A stretch of 64,000 nucleotides of DNA from Bretschneidera sinensis (lineage: Eukaryota; Streptophyta; Magnoliopsida; Brassicales; Akaniaceae), in assembly GCA_023935145.1 (NCBI GenBank), contig CM043698.1, positions 146,933,625 through 146,997,624 of the forward strand, read 5' to 3'. Shown here one piece after another: positions 34,152-45,282 of this stretch; positions within the stretch are counted from its first letter, which is position 1; the number at the start of each line of letters is the position of its first letter. Below the pieces are notes generated by a model, which worked only from the letters and a program-made list of their open reading frames with translations, searched no databases and had not been told where the DNA came from. The translations under genes were made by a program, and so were the position numbers.

Positions 34152-34870
34152 AATCTCCACCTTGGTTCAAATTCTCCATCTCATCATCAAATTTGGCTTT
34201 CTTTTTTGGTTGATGCGATCCTTTGTTTTGGTCTTCCCATCTCATCCACTTACTATTCGAAACAATCATCTTCTCATTCAATAAGTACAAGTTTTCTTCG
34301 TTCACGGTATCTGTCATCACTACCTTTGAAGCATCAAGAACTTGCATCTCATCATCCTCATTAGCCTTTCCATTATCACTTTGCTTCATTCTACTAAACT
34401 CCTTCAAGTCCTTTATCGTGGCCTTGCTTTGCAATTGTGTGTGTTCTTTTTCCACGTTGTAGATGCACTCTTTATTTGAAAAAACTAGAGACTTCGATCT
34501 TGATCTTTCCTCCACCTTTCTTGAAATGCTTCACTTGCTCACTTTGTCTGGCTCTTCTTTAGATATAATCACGAACAGTTCTTCAAACTTGAACACACTT
34601 GGCCTCTACAACTTATCTCTCTTTAGAGGTACTGTAGGAGCCTCCCTATCCATCCAAACTTCCTTGCTAACCATTTACATCGTGATTATGTCATCTTCTT
34701 CTGATGGCAAGTACTTCATCTCTGTCAACATACTATTCAACAAATTAGTGATAATGGAATTGAAAAAGCTAATATTCATCATACATTATTCCATATTCAA
34801 TTCATCAATTAGCTCAATATTAATCGTGCCTAAGTTTTTTTTTTTTATTTTTTTGCCAACAGAACTATAG
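34152..34870 (-). pseudogene. RLX-D internal ORF (unrecognised gag-like protein)
   Basis: Minus-strand coding remnant: an N-terminal part corresponding to 10121-10489 of RLX-A, here with stops, then an open part 34515 down to the LTR with charged text such as EYSRMKQSD-like and HQPKKKAKFDDEMENL. One frame runs on into the LTR (34012). Lysine-rich, no zinc knuckle. It probably encodes the only protein of this short element. Confidence 0.4.
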
Positions 34871-34883
34871 CTCTAATACCACT

Positions 34884-35478
34884 TGTTGGGATTTTTCTTC
34901 TAAAATCCATGTACTCATTTTTTTAGGCAAAAAAAAATAAAGAGCAAGAACACCCAGAATTAATGTGATTCAACAACCTCTTTACCTACCTCCACCAACA
35001 AATTAACTGCTTTATTAATCTTCAAACACAACTTTAGGAAGAGCAAAGTTGTCAAACTCTCACCCCAAACACAACTTTAGGAAGAGCAAAGTTGTCAAAC
35101 TCTCACCCCAATTAAATTCACAATACAACAAAGCTCTCAACCTAGCTCTACCCTCTCTACTTGATAACCCAAAACCCCAATACACCCAAAGCTCTCATCC
35201 TAGCTCTAGTAGTAAACCCCTTTAATTTACAATGTATATGAGAATTATGAGTATGTCTCAAACCTTATTTGGGACCCCTTTATATAGATGAGATTTTCCT
35301 AAAACTAATAGGAAAAGAACAACAACAAAGAAAACAACTTCAACTACTACTAGGACAAGCAATATCCAATATAAATTACTACGACTCATATTAGAACAAA
35401 CAACTGTAAAATAGGAAATCATTTTTCCCAAACCAATTAGAAGTCTTTCTGATGGGGAATTGAGTCAAAATCCTAACA
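34884..35478 (-). repeat. 5' LTR of RLX-D
   Basis: Begins TGTTGGGATTTTTC and ends CCTAACA. Contains a 43-bp perfect tandem duplication (35024-35066 and 35067-35109) absent from the other LTRs. Confidence 0.8.
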
Positions 35479-35483
35479 CTATT

Positions 35484-37003
35484 TTATCATAAATATTCGG
35501 TATCATTTTAATGTTACATGTATACAAGTGTTGATATGTTCTGCGAGCTTAAACAAGATATATACACATCGTGTCGTATTCAATAGTTTCTCCCAAGCTT
35601 TTTCTTTCGAAGAAATAAAATATTTTCCAAAACTAACTTTAGGTCCTAAACGATAGGTAATTAATTAATCATATCTTTTTTTTTTTAATTATCAGTTGAT
35701 ATCTCATGTGAGTAGGGTTCATTCTTGATCATTTCTATTGTGTAACGAAAAATAACTTTATTAGTTAGAGAACTGCATTCACAATTCTTTTTATTTTCTT
35801 GAAAATCAAAAGAAAATGGTTCACAATTTAATTACATGCATTCTCTAAACCACATCCATGAACTAATTTAAATTTTCTTTTTCCTTTCTTAATAAACTAC
35901 TGACTCAACTTTTAAGTTATTTGTATAAGGACACACTAAAGCCAACAACCATGAATTAATACTTGGTTATTCAATTAGTAAATCACCCACAACGAAGATT
36001 TTACTTTGTTTAGGTTGGGTAGTCCAAATTTTTTGCTTATTTATCATAAACCATTTGCTTTCTTTCGTGAAGATGGGAATAAATCATTACATATATAGAT
36101 TTGCTAGGATTATTTAAAAGTTGTCTTTTATATATATTTTCTCTCCTGGTTGGTATTATTATTTTTTTTTGAAATTGGCAATTACTTTAGCTCAAAAATG
36201 ACAATGACAAAATGGGCAGCATGATCCTCAATGTTTGTAGAATAGAATGATGTGCCTCTGTTGCTATAGCGCTTATAAAGTCTTTTTAGCTTGTGGTTTT
36301 ACCCCGACAAAGCTACTAGCCTCATATGGATACATATTTTTTGAATAATCGGAGGAATTTATTTGTTTATTTATATTAAAAGGATAATACATTAGTGTAA
36401 TAATCGATTTGATACAAAATAATTTCACAGTATTATCATATAATCCATATAAAAACTCATATATAATAACTATAACAATCTACTTAAATTTGAGAAATTC
36501 TTACTTAGACATGTATCATTAAAAGATATCTGACAATTTCATTTTTCAATGTTGAATGATATGAGAAGAGAGAGATTGTGAATGATTTTTTTTAATCCAA
36601 TGATGGAGATTTTCTTGTGCTGTAATTCATTTTGTGAAGTGGGTATCGTTGAGCAGCGGAGTTAGATAGGAACTGTAGGGAATTGTTGGGAGGAAATTGA
36701 AGAGTGAGTCTACGAATGATGTGATTTGATCTTGTGAAGGAACCTTCTCCGGAGGTTGATGATTTAATGATCAGGCGAGAATTGTTCATGATACCGAGAT
36801 AATCAGCCTGGATTTTTTTATGGATGAGACAGAGAATAATTAAGTGCTCAATCATCTACTGTGGATATATTGATTTTTGGATATAAACTTGGTGGTTCCT
36901 GCTTTATGTGAACGATAGTCTTTAGAGAAGAAGGATCACTTCTATCAAACAAGCAAAAATTAACTTAATTGGATTAATATTAATCATGGGTATGCAGTTG
37001 GAT
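35484..37003. other. Host paralogous block, no gene seen (copy D)
   Basis: Close match to 11143-12660. An 87-codon minus frame (36592-36855) is open here but frameshifted in copy A, so it is not called. Confidence 0.65.
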
Positions 37004-37008
37004 GAACT

Positions 37009-37518
37009 TGTTAATTATGCCTTGAATTAGTGGTGGACCAAAAATTGTCTAAAGTTGAGTCCACTTCTTACATAATTTGTGGCTTTTGTTTGTGGGTCAA
37101 AAGTATCTTCTACTTTAGGCCATGATGGAAGACAAAGTTCACTTTGGTATAATTGGAGAACAAAATGATGAGCAATAAAATGATGAGCATTCATTGTTGT
37201 TTGTCCTTTGGAACTTTTGTGAGCCTATAAAAGGCATTCCAATTTGAAGCATTCCATCATCAAGCAACATCAAGAATCATCAAGTGAAAGAGAAGTTAAG
37301 AGAGAAATTGTGAGAATGTGTGTATTGGTTAAAGCCAATTTTGTAAACACTCTTTGTATATTCTCTCACTATAGTGAAATTTGCCTACTGGCCTCTGCCC
37401 GTGGACGTAGGCTTTAAGCCGAACCATGTAAATTTGTTGTCTCACTTTTTATCTTATTTTATTGTTTTATCGTTATTACTCGATCAATTTACAATCCTGT
37501 CACGATCCATTTCTAACA
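37009..37518 (+). repeat. 5' LTR of copia-1
   Basis: 510 bp, TGTTAATTATGCC to TTTCTAACA. A candidate TATA box is CCTATAAAAGG near 37213-37223. Differs from the 3' LTR at about fifteen positions by eye, mostly transitions. Confidence 0.92.
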
Positions 37519-37521
37519 AAC

Positions 37522-37533
37522 TGGTATCAGAGC
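37522..37533 (+). other. copia-1 primer-binding site
   Basis: TGGTATCAGAGC, complementary to initiator tRNA-Met, three bases after the 5' LTR. Confidence 0.9.
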
Positions 37534-37640
37534 TTGCAGGTGATAAATTTCTATCTGTTTTTCTACGAGTTTACTATTTACATGAATAGTAAATTTCGTG
37601 AATAGTAAAATTTTGTTCAGGATCATTTTGTTCGATCGAG

Positions 37641-38406
37641 ATGTCAACAATGAAGTTTGATATTGAGAAGTTTGATGGAAACAACAGTTTCAGTCTATGG
37701 CAAGTTCGTATGTTAGCCATTCTAACCCAAAATGGCTTGAAGAAAGCACTACTGGGGAAAGCCAAGATGCCTATCGGCATGAGTGATGAAGATTGGGATG
37801 ATTTGGATGACAAGGCTCTATCCGCAATCCAACTGAGTCTTTCAAATGATGTCTTACAACAAGTTCTGTCAGAGAAGACTTCTGCAGACTTATGGGCCAA
37901 GCTAGAGGAGTTGTACTTGACTAAATCCTTGGCCAACAGGTTGGTTTTGAAGCAACGCCTTTATGGTCTCCACATGACGGAAGGTTCCTCTCTCAAGTCC
38001 CATATCAGTGAGTTTATTTCAATTATTAATGATTTGAAAAATCTTGAAGTTATTATTGGGTCTGAAGATCAAGCTCTCTTATTATTATGTTCATTACCAC
38101 TCTCATATAAAAATTTTAGAGACACTATAATTTATGGTAGGGAAGAATTAAATTTTGATGATGTAATATCTTCTCTTATGAGTAAGGAGAAATTAGATAA
38201 TGAACTTTTGTCTAGTAAGTCTGATGATCAGGGCTCTAGTCTTGTTGCAAGAGGCAGATCCAATGATAGAGGCTTTGATGGTGGCAAGAATAGAAGAAGA
38301 TCAAAGTAAAGAGGAAAGCACAAAAATTTGACTTGCAATTATTGTAAGAAGAAGGGACACATCGTAGCGGAATGCTACAAGCTGCAGAACAAAAAGAAGA
38401 ATGAAT
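37641..38406 (+). pseudogene. copia-1 gag with zinc knuckle
   Basis: Starts MSTMKFDIEKFDGNNSFSLW, the usual plant copia gag opening; coats the RNA in virus-like particles. The CCHC knuckle CNYCKKKGHIVAEC is at 38334-38375. Two in-frame stops (TAA 38307-38309, TGA about 38406) fit C-to-T changes of CAA and CGA. The frame continues into pol without a shift. Confidence 0.88.
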
Positions 38407-39884
38407 GACAAAATGACAAGGGCAAGCAGAAGGAAGAAACAGCTGATGCTGATGTAGCAGAAGAAAAAGGTGATGATGTTCTATTTGCAACCAACAAGTC
38501 CAGATCCAATGACGAGTGGATTCTTGATTCTGGATGTTCTTATCATATGTGCCCCAACAGAGATTGGTTCTCTACATATGATTCTGTTGAAAGTGGAGTT
38601 GTGCTAATGGGCAATAATGCCACTTGCAAAACTGTTGGTGTAGGCACAGTAAAAATCAAGATGCATGATGGAGTTGTCAGGACATTGACTGATGTCAGAC
38701 ATGTACCTGATTTGAAGAAAAATCTTATTTCTTTGGGCATTCTGGATGCCAATGGCTACAAAACTGTGATTGAGTCTGGGAACATGAAAATTTCCCGTGG
38801 TGCTCTTGTTCTCATGAAAGGAAAGAAGTCTGGCAGTCTATACACCTTATTGGGTTCAACAGTTACAGGCTCTGCAGCAGTTTCCTCATCCATGTCAGAT
38901 TCAGACTCTAGAAAGACTTGGGTCTATTTTCTCAGGCACAAGAATGAGGTATTTGGCATTTTCAAGCAACGGAAGACCTTATTGGACAAGCAGACCGGGA
39001 AGCTAGTCAAGAGACTCAGAATAGATAATGGTCTTGAGTTTTGTGATTCAGAGTTTAATCAATTCAGCAAAGATGAAGGCATTGTCAGACATCGGACGGT
39101 GAGAAAGACACCACAGCAGAATGGTGTCGCAGAGAGGATGAATCGAACACTGTTAGAAAGAGCTCGATGTATGCTTTCTAACGCAGGTCTTGGCAAGGAA
39201 TTTTGGGCAGAAGCAGTCAATTTGGCATGTCATTTGGTGAACCGCTCTCCTCACAGATCACTTGAACTTAAGACACCTGAAGAGGTATGGTCAGGTAGCC
39301 CTCCTGATTACTCTAACTTAAGAATATTTGGTTGCCCTGCATATGCTCATGTGAATGAAGGAAAATTGGAGCCTAGGGCGAAGAAATGTATTTTTCTTGG
39401 TTATGCTTCTGGTGTTAAGGGTTTTCGCTTATGGTGTCATGATACTCATAAGTTTATGATTAGCAGAGATGTTACTTTTGATGAATCTGCTATGCTTCAC
39501 CCTAGAAAAGAATTGCCTGTTCAGTGTGATACAGGAAAGAAGAATGCACAAGAGAAGGTGGAGCTTGAGGTTGATACCTCATCATCTGCAAATCCTAATC
39601 CTATTCAGTCAGGAAGTTCGTCTCCAGGTGGAGAGACACACCATGAAGCTGAGCATCACACTCTAGCTGGTGGAAGACAAAGGAGACAGATAAAACCACC
39701 CGAATGGTATGGTTTTGAAGATATGTTGGCTTATGCATTAAAAGTTGCAGAAACCATTGATGTCGCCGATCCAATCTCATACTCTGAGGCCATCAGTTCA
39801 TCTGATTCAGACAAATGGCTCGTTGCGATGCATGAAGAGATGGAATCTCTTCATGCATCGCAACGAGCCATTTGTCTGAATTGA
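38407..39884 (+). pseudogene. copia-1 protease and truncated integrase
   Basis: The protease motif WILDSGCSYHMCP is intact (about 38517-38555). After GSAAVSSSMSDSDS the sequence jumps to RKTWVYFLRHKNEVF. Compared with copia-2 (GPMSEKSMQML...DDYSRRVWVYLLR) about 100 codons are missing, including the HHCC zinc-binding part and the first catalytic Asp. The second Asp (RIDNGLEF) and the Glu in TPQQNGVAERMNR remain. This integrase cannot be active. The frame ends after a 40-nt palindromic insertion at 39851-39890. Confidence 0.88.
39805..39881. repeat. Perfect 36-bp inverted repeat (hairpin) with 5-nt loop
   Basis: Arms 39805-39840 and 39846-39881, loop TGGAA. The second arm lies within a 40-nt insertion bounded by GAATCTCT (39843-39850 and 39883-39890). 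The coding frame before and after differs by one, exactly the effect of 40 extra nucleotides. Confidence 0.95.
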
Positions 39885-40893
39885 ATCTCTAAAGAAAAAT
39901 GACACCTGGAAATTGGTTGAACCACCTAATGGTAAGAAAATTATCGGGTGTAAATAGATATTTAAGAAGAAGGAAGGAGTCACTGGTGTTGAAGACACCA
40001 AGTATAAGGCACGATTAGTAGCGAAAGGCTACAGCCAGGTGGAGGGAGTTGATTTTAATGATGTTTTCTCTCCAGTTGTTAGACATACTTCTATTCGTGT
40101 CTTACTTGCTCTAGTTGCAATGCATAATTTGGAGTTGAAGCAACTTGATGTGAAAACAGCCTTTCTTCATGGTGATCTTGATGAACAAATCTATATACAG
40201 CAACCATAAGGTTTTGAAGTTGAAGGCAAGGAAGATCATGTTTGTCTTCTAAAGAAATCTTTGTATGGACTCAAGCAGTCTCCACGCTTGTGGTATCGAA
40301 GGTTTGACTCTTTTATGCTGAGTATTGGATTTTCTAGATGCAAGTATGATAGTTGTGTTTACTATCAAAGACTTGATGATGGTACTTTCATATATTTGTT
40401 GCTATATGTTGATGACATGTTGATTGCAGCAAAGAACATATATGAAATTAATAGATTGAAATCTCAGTTAAATGATGAATTTGAGATGAAAGACCTAGGT
40501 GCAGCAAAGAAAATTTTGGGAATGGAGATCAACAGAGACAGAGGTGCAGGCAGATTATTTCTGTCACAACAAAAATATATTGAGAAAGTCCTGAAACGTT
40601 TTGGTATGCATGATGCTAAACCTGTGAGTACTCCTTTAGCTTCTCACTTTAGATTATCAGCATCCATGTCACCACATTCAGAAGAAGAGATAATGTATAT
40701 GTCTAGAGTTCCTTATTCTAGTGCAGTGGGAAGTATTATGTATGCAATGGTTTGCACTCGACTAGATATCTCACATGCTGTCAGTGTAGTTAGCAGATAT
40801 TTGTCCTGTCCAGGAAAAACTCATTGGCAAGCTGTCAAGTGGATTTTGATATATTTGAAGGGTACTTCTACTGCTTGTTTGGAATTCGGTTAA
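39885..40893 (+). pseudogene. copia-1 reverse transcriptase
   Basis: Reads KARLVAKGYSQVEGVDF, AFLHGDLDEQIYIQQP, SLYGLKQSPRLWYRR and the catalytic LLLYVDDMLIAAK (the YVDD box at about 40408). In the frame after the palindromic insertion there are stops at 39955-39957, 40207-40209 and 40891-40893. RT domain otherwise complete. Confidence 0.9.
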
Positions 40894-41376
40894 ACTTCTG
40901 ACAATCTAGCTGGATATGTGGATTCAGATTTTGCAGGTGATTTGGACAGGAGAAGATCAATTACAGGTTATGTATTTACTATTGGGACTTGTGCAGTCAG
41001 TTGGAAAGTTACCTTGCAGCCGACAGTTGCATTGTCTACTACAGAGGCAGAATTTATGGCTGTTACAGAAGCTGCCAAAGAAGCCATTTGGTTAAGAGGT
41101 ATACTTAATGAACTCAGTTTGGAAACAAATAAAACTGTAGTTTATTGTGACAGTCATAGTGCTATACATTTGACGAAGGATCAGATGCATCATGAGAGAA
41201 CTAAACACATTGATGTGAAGTATCACTTTATTCGGGATATTGTGGCTCAAGGTGATGTTATTGTAAGAAAGATTGGCACTCTGAATAATCCAGCTGATAT
41301 GCTGACAAAATCTCTTCCTATTACCAAGTTCACACACTGCATGGACTTGGTTGGTGTTGCACAGCATTTGCATTAG
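40894..41376 (+). pseudogene. copia-1 RNase H
   Basis: Open from 40918: [31 protein letters not shown] and CDSHSAIHL supply the acidic catalytic residues of the Ty1-copia RNase H. It ends at a TAG (41374-41376) about 75 bp before the 3' LTR. Confidence 0.9.
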
Positions 41377-41450
41377 ACCCTTTGGGGTTGTTTGGCAGAG
41401 GTTGAAGCTTTGATTTTCACTATTGTCAAATTCAAGTCAAGGTGGAGATT

Positions 41451-41972
41451 TGTTAATTATGCCTTGAATTAGTGGTGGACCAAAAATTGTCTAAAGTTGA
41501 GTCCACTTCTTGCATAATTTGTGGCTTTTGTTTGTGGGTCAAAAGTATAATCTACTTTAGGCTATGGTGGAAGACAAAGTGGAAGACAAAGTTCACTTTG
41601 GTATAATTGGAGAACAAAATGATGAGCAACAAAATGATGAGCATTCATTGTTGTTTGTCCTTTGGAACTTTTGTGAGCCTATAAAAGGCATTCCAATTTG
41701 AAGCATTCCATCATCAAGCAACATCAAGAATCATCAAGTGAAAGAGAAGTTAAGAGAGAAATTGTGAGATTGTGTGTATTGGTTAAAGCCAATTTTGTAA
41801 ACACTCTTTGTATATTCTCTCACTATAGTGAAATTTGTCTGCTGGCCTCTGCTCGTGGACGTAGGCTTTAAGCCGAACCACGTAAATTTGTTGTCTCACT
41901 TTTTATCTTATTTTATTGTTTTGTCGTTATTACTCGATCAATTTATAATCCTGTCACAATCCATTTCTAACA
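41451..41972 (+). repeat. 3' LTR of copia-1
   Basis: 522 bp; longer than the 5' LTR because of a 12-bp tandem duplication (GTGGAAGACAAA) near 41569-41592. Confidence 0.92.
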
Positions 41973-41977
41973 GAACT

Positions 41978-42357
41978 TAAAGATGATTTGTTAGATAAAT
42001 CCTATGAAAGAAATCTCTTTCTTCTTTTTTTTTTTTTAAATAAAGAAAAAGAAGCAAAACTGCAAAAGTCATACATATATAATATGTTTCATGACAAAAG
42101 AGAAAAAAAAATGAGAAATTAATATCAACCAGAATGTGATCTCATTTCATTGAAGTGCATACATGTATGTTCTAATACAAAAGAAATGTCCTTAGAAAAC
42201 TTCTTCATACATGTCATTTTTACTGTAGTATTTTCTGACAAAATTAACCGTCCATAGTTAAGTCAGTCAAGTCTTAATTATTTTTCTATACTATAATTTA
42301 GGACAAGAAATTAAATTAAACTTAGTTTAATTTAATTTATTTTTTGCTGCCAGTATA
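41978..42357. other. Host block continuing after copia-1, no gene
   Basis: Continues the match to copy A (12665-13046) immediately after the target duplication; short non-coding 3' flank of Ole e 1 gene D. Confidence 0.65.
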
Positions 42358-43105
42358 TCACATTTCCTTGAGAACTTGAGAACATTCTGGTGATACCTTC
42401 TTAGTCATGAACCCAATAGAGGCATCGGGAATCGGATCAGCAACACCCCCATTGCTTGACAATAGTAGCTTCCCCCCATCAATTCTCTCACTGCACTCTG
42501 GGTCAGGGTTGTGAGTCACAGTTATGTCGCATATGTCAACTTTATGGTCGCCTACAATTGGTATTAAGTAATTTCCATCCGCTTTGCTTACGGTCTCCTC
42601 AGAGTATGTCAGCTTGTTACTTACACGGTCCTTGCACTCCAACCGAAGCTGCAATTAATATTAGATATCACACAATTTTTTCTAAGTGTAACAGTGGTGA
42701 TTAGAATCGAAGTCATGAGATAATTATCGATCCTTTACCAGAGGAGAAGATATAACTGTTGGACTCAACTCATAATCAATAAAATTCATCATTATCGTCA
42801 CATATGCTTGAATCGAAAACTAAAAACAGTCCTTTGACGACGAAAATAATTATGGATTATGCTTTTAAAATCAAGTTTTTGAAAGTTATTCTCAAAATCA
42901 AGTTTTTTCGTTTTCAATTTATAGGTAAATTACCATCAATATATTTGCTTAATTTGGTCTCAAACTTGACACGGCATGGATCGCAGTAAACCTTTCCCGT
43001 AAGAAACATGAAATCGGTTTCATCCCCATTATAGACGATGGTAACGGAGGATGAGAAGGCCAGAATAACATCAATGAGGGCGGCTGCCGACAAAAACTTT
43101 GCCAT
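42358..43105 (-). pseudogene. Ole e 1/LAT52-type gene D, frameshifted at the intron 3' boundary
   Basis: Exon 1 42934-43105 and exon 2 42358-42648, very close to gene A (MAKFLSAAALIDVILAFSSS; GKVYCDPCRVKFETKLS; exon 2 with the same four Cys). Relative to A, 8 nt (GTGCTAAG on the coding strand) are missing immediately after the acceptor TTGCAG. The acceptor survives, but exon 1 and exon 2 total 463 nt, so normal splicing shifts the frame and gives an early stop. TATA box at 43157-43164. Otherwise undamaged, so the lesion is recent or an alternative acceptor is used. Confidence 0.82.
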
Positions 43106-43535
43106 CTTTATTAATATTCTCTTTGGGTTGAAGAATGTTGCATGCACTAGAAAAGTTATTTATAAAGGGAGAAAGAGGAAAATATGAAGTTAGTAGTTTT
43201 AAATATGTGGTAACTATTAAATTTTTCTAATTTAAGGTTTGTAGATTGAGAGAGACACGCTCCTCAATCTTTCTTTTAATTATTACTATTAATTTGAATG
43301 GAACAACTAGCTTTTTTTTTTACCAAAAATAGCTAACAAGAAAATAGAAGTAAAAAATATTGTAGAGAAGACAACAAGACGGGTTTAGATTGAATTCATA
43401 TAAAACAATACATGAAAACACCCAAGTAATATTTTGAAAGAGATTTAATATATGTTGATAAATATCAGTTCGAAATACAAATATAAATTTGAATAGAGCA
43501 AGAGGTTTACAGTGCCAAGAGAGAAGTGATTGCTC

Positions 43536-44553
43536 TCAAAAACAAAGTAAAACGCTCTCAAAACATACTCTGCCCATTATATTGAAAATGCAAACATTTA
43601 TATACGCTTGATTGCGGACTTCAACCATCTTCAAATTTGAGTATGCGGACTTCAGAGAGAATTGAATCCGTGAATGATTTGCTTTTGATCTTCTTTTTGG
43701 CTTTTGGCTTCTTCTACTTTTGCTTTTGACGTGTTTGGAATATGCTTTTTTTCCTTTTGACAAACATCTTTTGCTTTTTCTTTGTCGATTTTGCTTTTTG
43801 TTTTTGGATGTGTCGGGAATTTGCTTTTTTGACGAGCATCTTCTGCTTTTTGTCGATTTTGCTTTTTCCTTTCGGCTTTTTCTTGCTTTTACTTTTTGAC
43901 GTGTTTGGAATCTGTTTTTTGGTTTTTTGGATTTGTCGGTCTTCTTTTGCCTGGTGAAACCTTATGACAGATCAAATGCATTATAAGGGTCTTGTGCATC
44001 CTGATAGGGTGATACGAAGGATTTTACGTTTTGAATAAGTAATAATATTGGGATCTATTGGGTCTCTGGTATGGGTGATTTCCATTGAGTTGGTATCAAC
44101 CATTATAAGTTCATAGAATTTTTGGGTCATTTTTGGATCTTCTAGAATATAATGAAAATCTGCAGGAAAAATTTTGTTAGTATAAAGATATTTTGTAATA
44201 AAATTGAGATCATTTGTGGGTCTGTCTAGGCTGGTGCATCGGATATATTCTTGGTATGGTTTTTGAATGTATTGACTGGTCTTTGGGATAGAGGTTTGAG
44301 AGGAGGAAGGTGTTTAGGAAAGTGTTTGAGAAAGTGTTTTGGCATATGACTGGGAGGTTAAATTTGGGAATTCATATAGATTTGGGAGTTTTCCCAATGA
44401 TGTAAATCTATTTGATTGCTGAGGGGTTTTTGGTTGTATTTGGATAGGCTAATGACTTGGGATTTGGATTTTTGTGGCATAGTCATTGAGGCTTTGGGGT
44501 TTTGGTGAAGGCGGAGGCACCTTCTGCTTTCCTTTTTGGTTGGATGAACTCAT
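43536..44553 (-). pseudogene. EPRV-c ORF2 with internal deletion
   Basis: Starts at ATG 44553 in the ATGA overlap (44550-44553). At about 44012 roughly 620 bp present in EPRV-c' (50610-51233) are missing, joining the N-terminal third directly to the lysine-rich tail (about 43690-43960). The tail frame continues through SKSRRSQKPKRRSKANHSR to a stop in the promoter region. TATA box TATATAAATG at 43595-43604. Confidence 0.65.
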
Positions 44554-45282
44554 GCTTTTCTTGTGTTTGATTCCTGCAAAAATTCTAGTGTGAGGAAGTC
44601 AGACACGAAGTTATGCTCTCCCTTTATATACTCGATATCAAAATCGAATGCACTCAGTATTGCTTGCCATCTGGTAAATATTTGTTTTGAAACAAGATTT
44701 TGAACATCTTTTTTGTAAAATTTCTTTTGCTGATTTACAATCAAATTTTAATAAAAAAGTTTTGTTGTATAAATCATCTTGAAATTTTGAAATACATAAA
44801 ACAATTGCTAAAATGTCCTTTTTTATAGTTGAATAATTTTTTTGAGCACCAAGCCATATATCGGAATGAAACCTGATAATTTGCTCATTGGTCTTTTGGG
44901 GAAGAATCCGTTTGAGAATGCCTCCATAGCCTAAATCTGAGGCATCAGTTTGAATAATGACCTTTGTATCTGGATGAAGAATTCCTAGACAAGGAAGACT
45001 TAATACTTTTGACTTAAGGAGTTTGACAACATCTGTATGTTGTTGAGACCATGGAATAGGATTGTTGCGAAGTCTTTTATATAAAGGCTCGCAAATTTGA
45101 CGAAGGTGTGGAAAATAATCAGCAATATAATTTAAACAGCCAAGGAAGCTTCGTAACTGTGTTTTGTCTTTTATTTCATCTGGAAATTTGTTTGCAAATT
45201 CAATGGATCTATCTATTGGTTTGATAATTCCTTGACATATAAGATGTCCTAAAAATCTTACTCTAGTTTGAAACAATTTCAT
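44550..45282 (-). pseudogene. EPRV-c RNase H and RT thumb
   Basis: A 214-codon open piece (44638-45282) followed by a shifted tail to 44550. Holds the cleanest RNase H motif in the window, IQTDASDLGYGGIL, then KKDILAIVLCISKF and DCKSAKEI. The start is set by an ~80-nt deletion at about 45282 that removed the segment between YIDD and LFQTRVRFLGH. Confidence 0.82.

Larger units (their letters stand above)
33580..35478 (-). mobile_element. RLX-D: complete small non-autonomous LTR element, 1.9 kb
   Basis: LTRs 33580-34151 and 34884-35478 (about 570-595 bp) flank a 732-bp interior. GCTCTAATACCA at 34870-34881 is the reverse complement of a tRNA-Met-type primer-binding site next to the right LTR; AATCTCCACCTTGG at 34152 is the reverse of a polypurine tract next to the left LTR, so the element reads on the minus strand. 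Target duplication GTATC (33575-33579)/CTATT (35479-35483), each one change from CTATC, the unoccupied site in copy C at 23579. No protease, integrase or polymerase. Confidence 0.8.
37009..41972 (+). mobile_element. Full-length Ty1-copia retrotransposon, copia-1
   Basis: LTRs 37009-37518 and 41451-41972, target duplication GAACT (37004-37008, 41973-41977), primer-binding site TGGTATCAGAGC at 37522-37533 and a polypurine stretch just before 41451. One gag-pol frame order: gag, zinc knuckle, protease, integrase, reverse transcriptase, RNase H. The paralogous copy A has the empty site at about 12655. The element is defective: an integrase deletion, a 40-nt palindromic insertion in the integrase-RT interval, and five stop codons. 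Confidence 0.93.

Noticed and set aside
36592..36855. 87-codon minus frame in host block copy D
   Set aside because: The equivalent region of copy A (12275-12515) has an 8-nt indel that breaks the frame, and no motif is recognisable.
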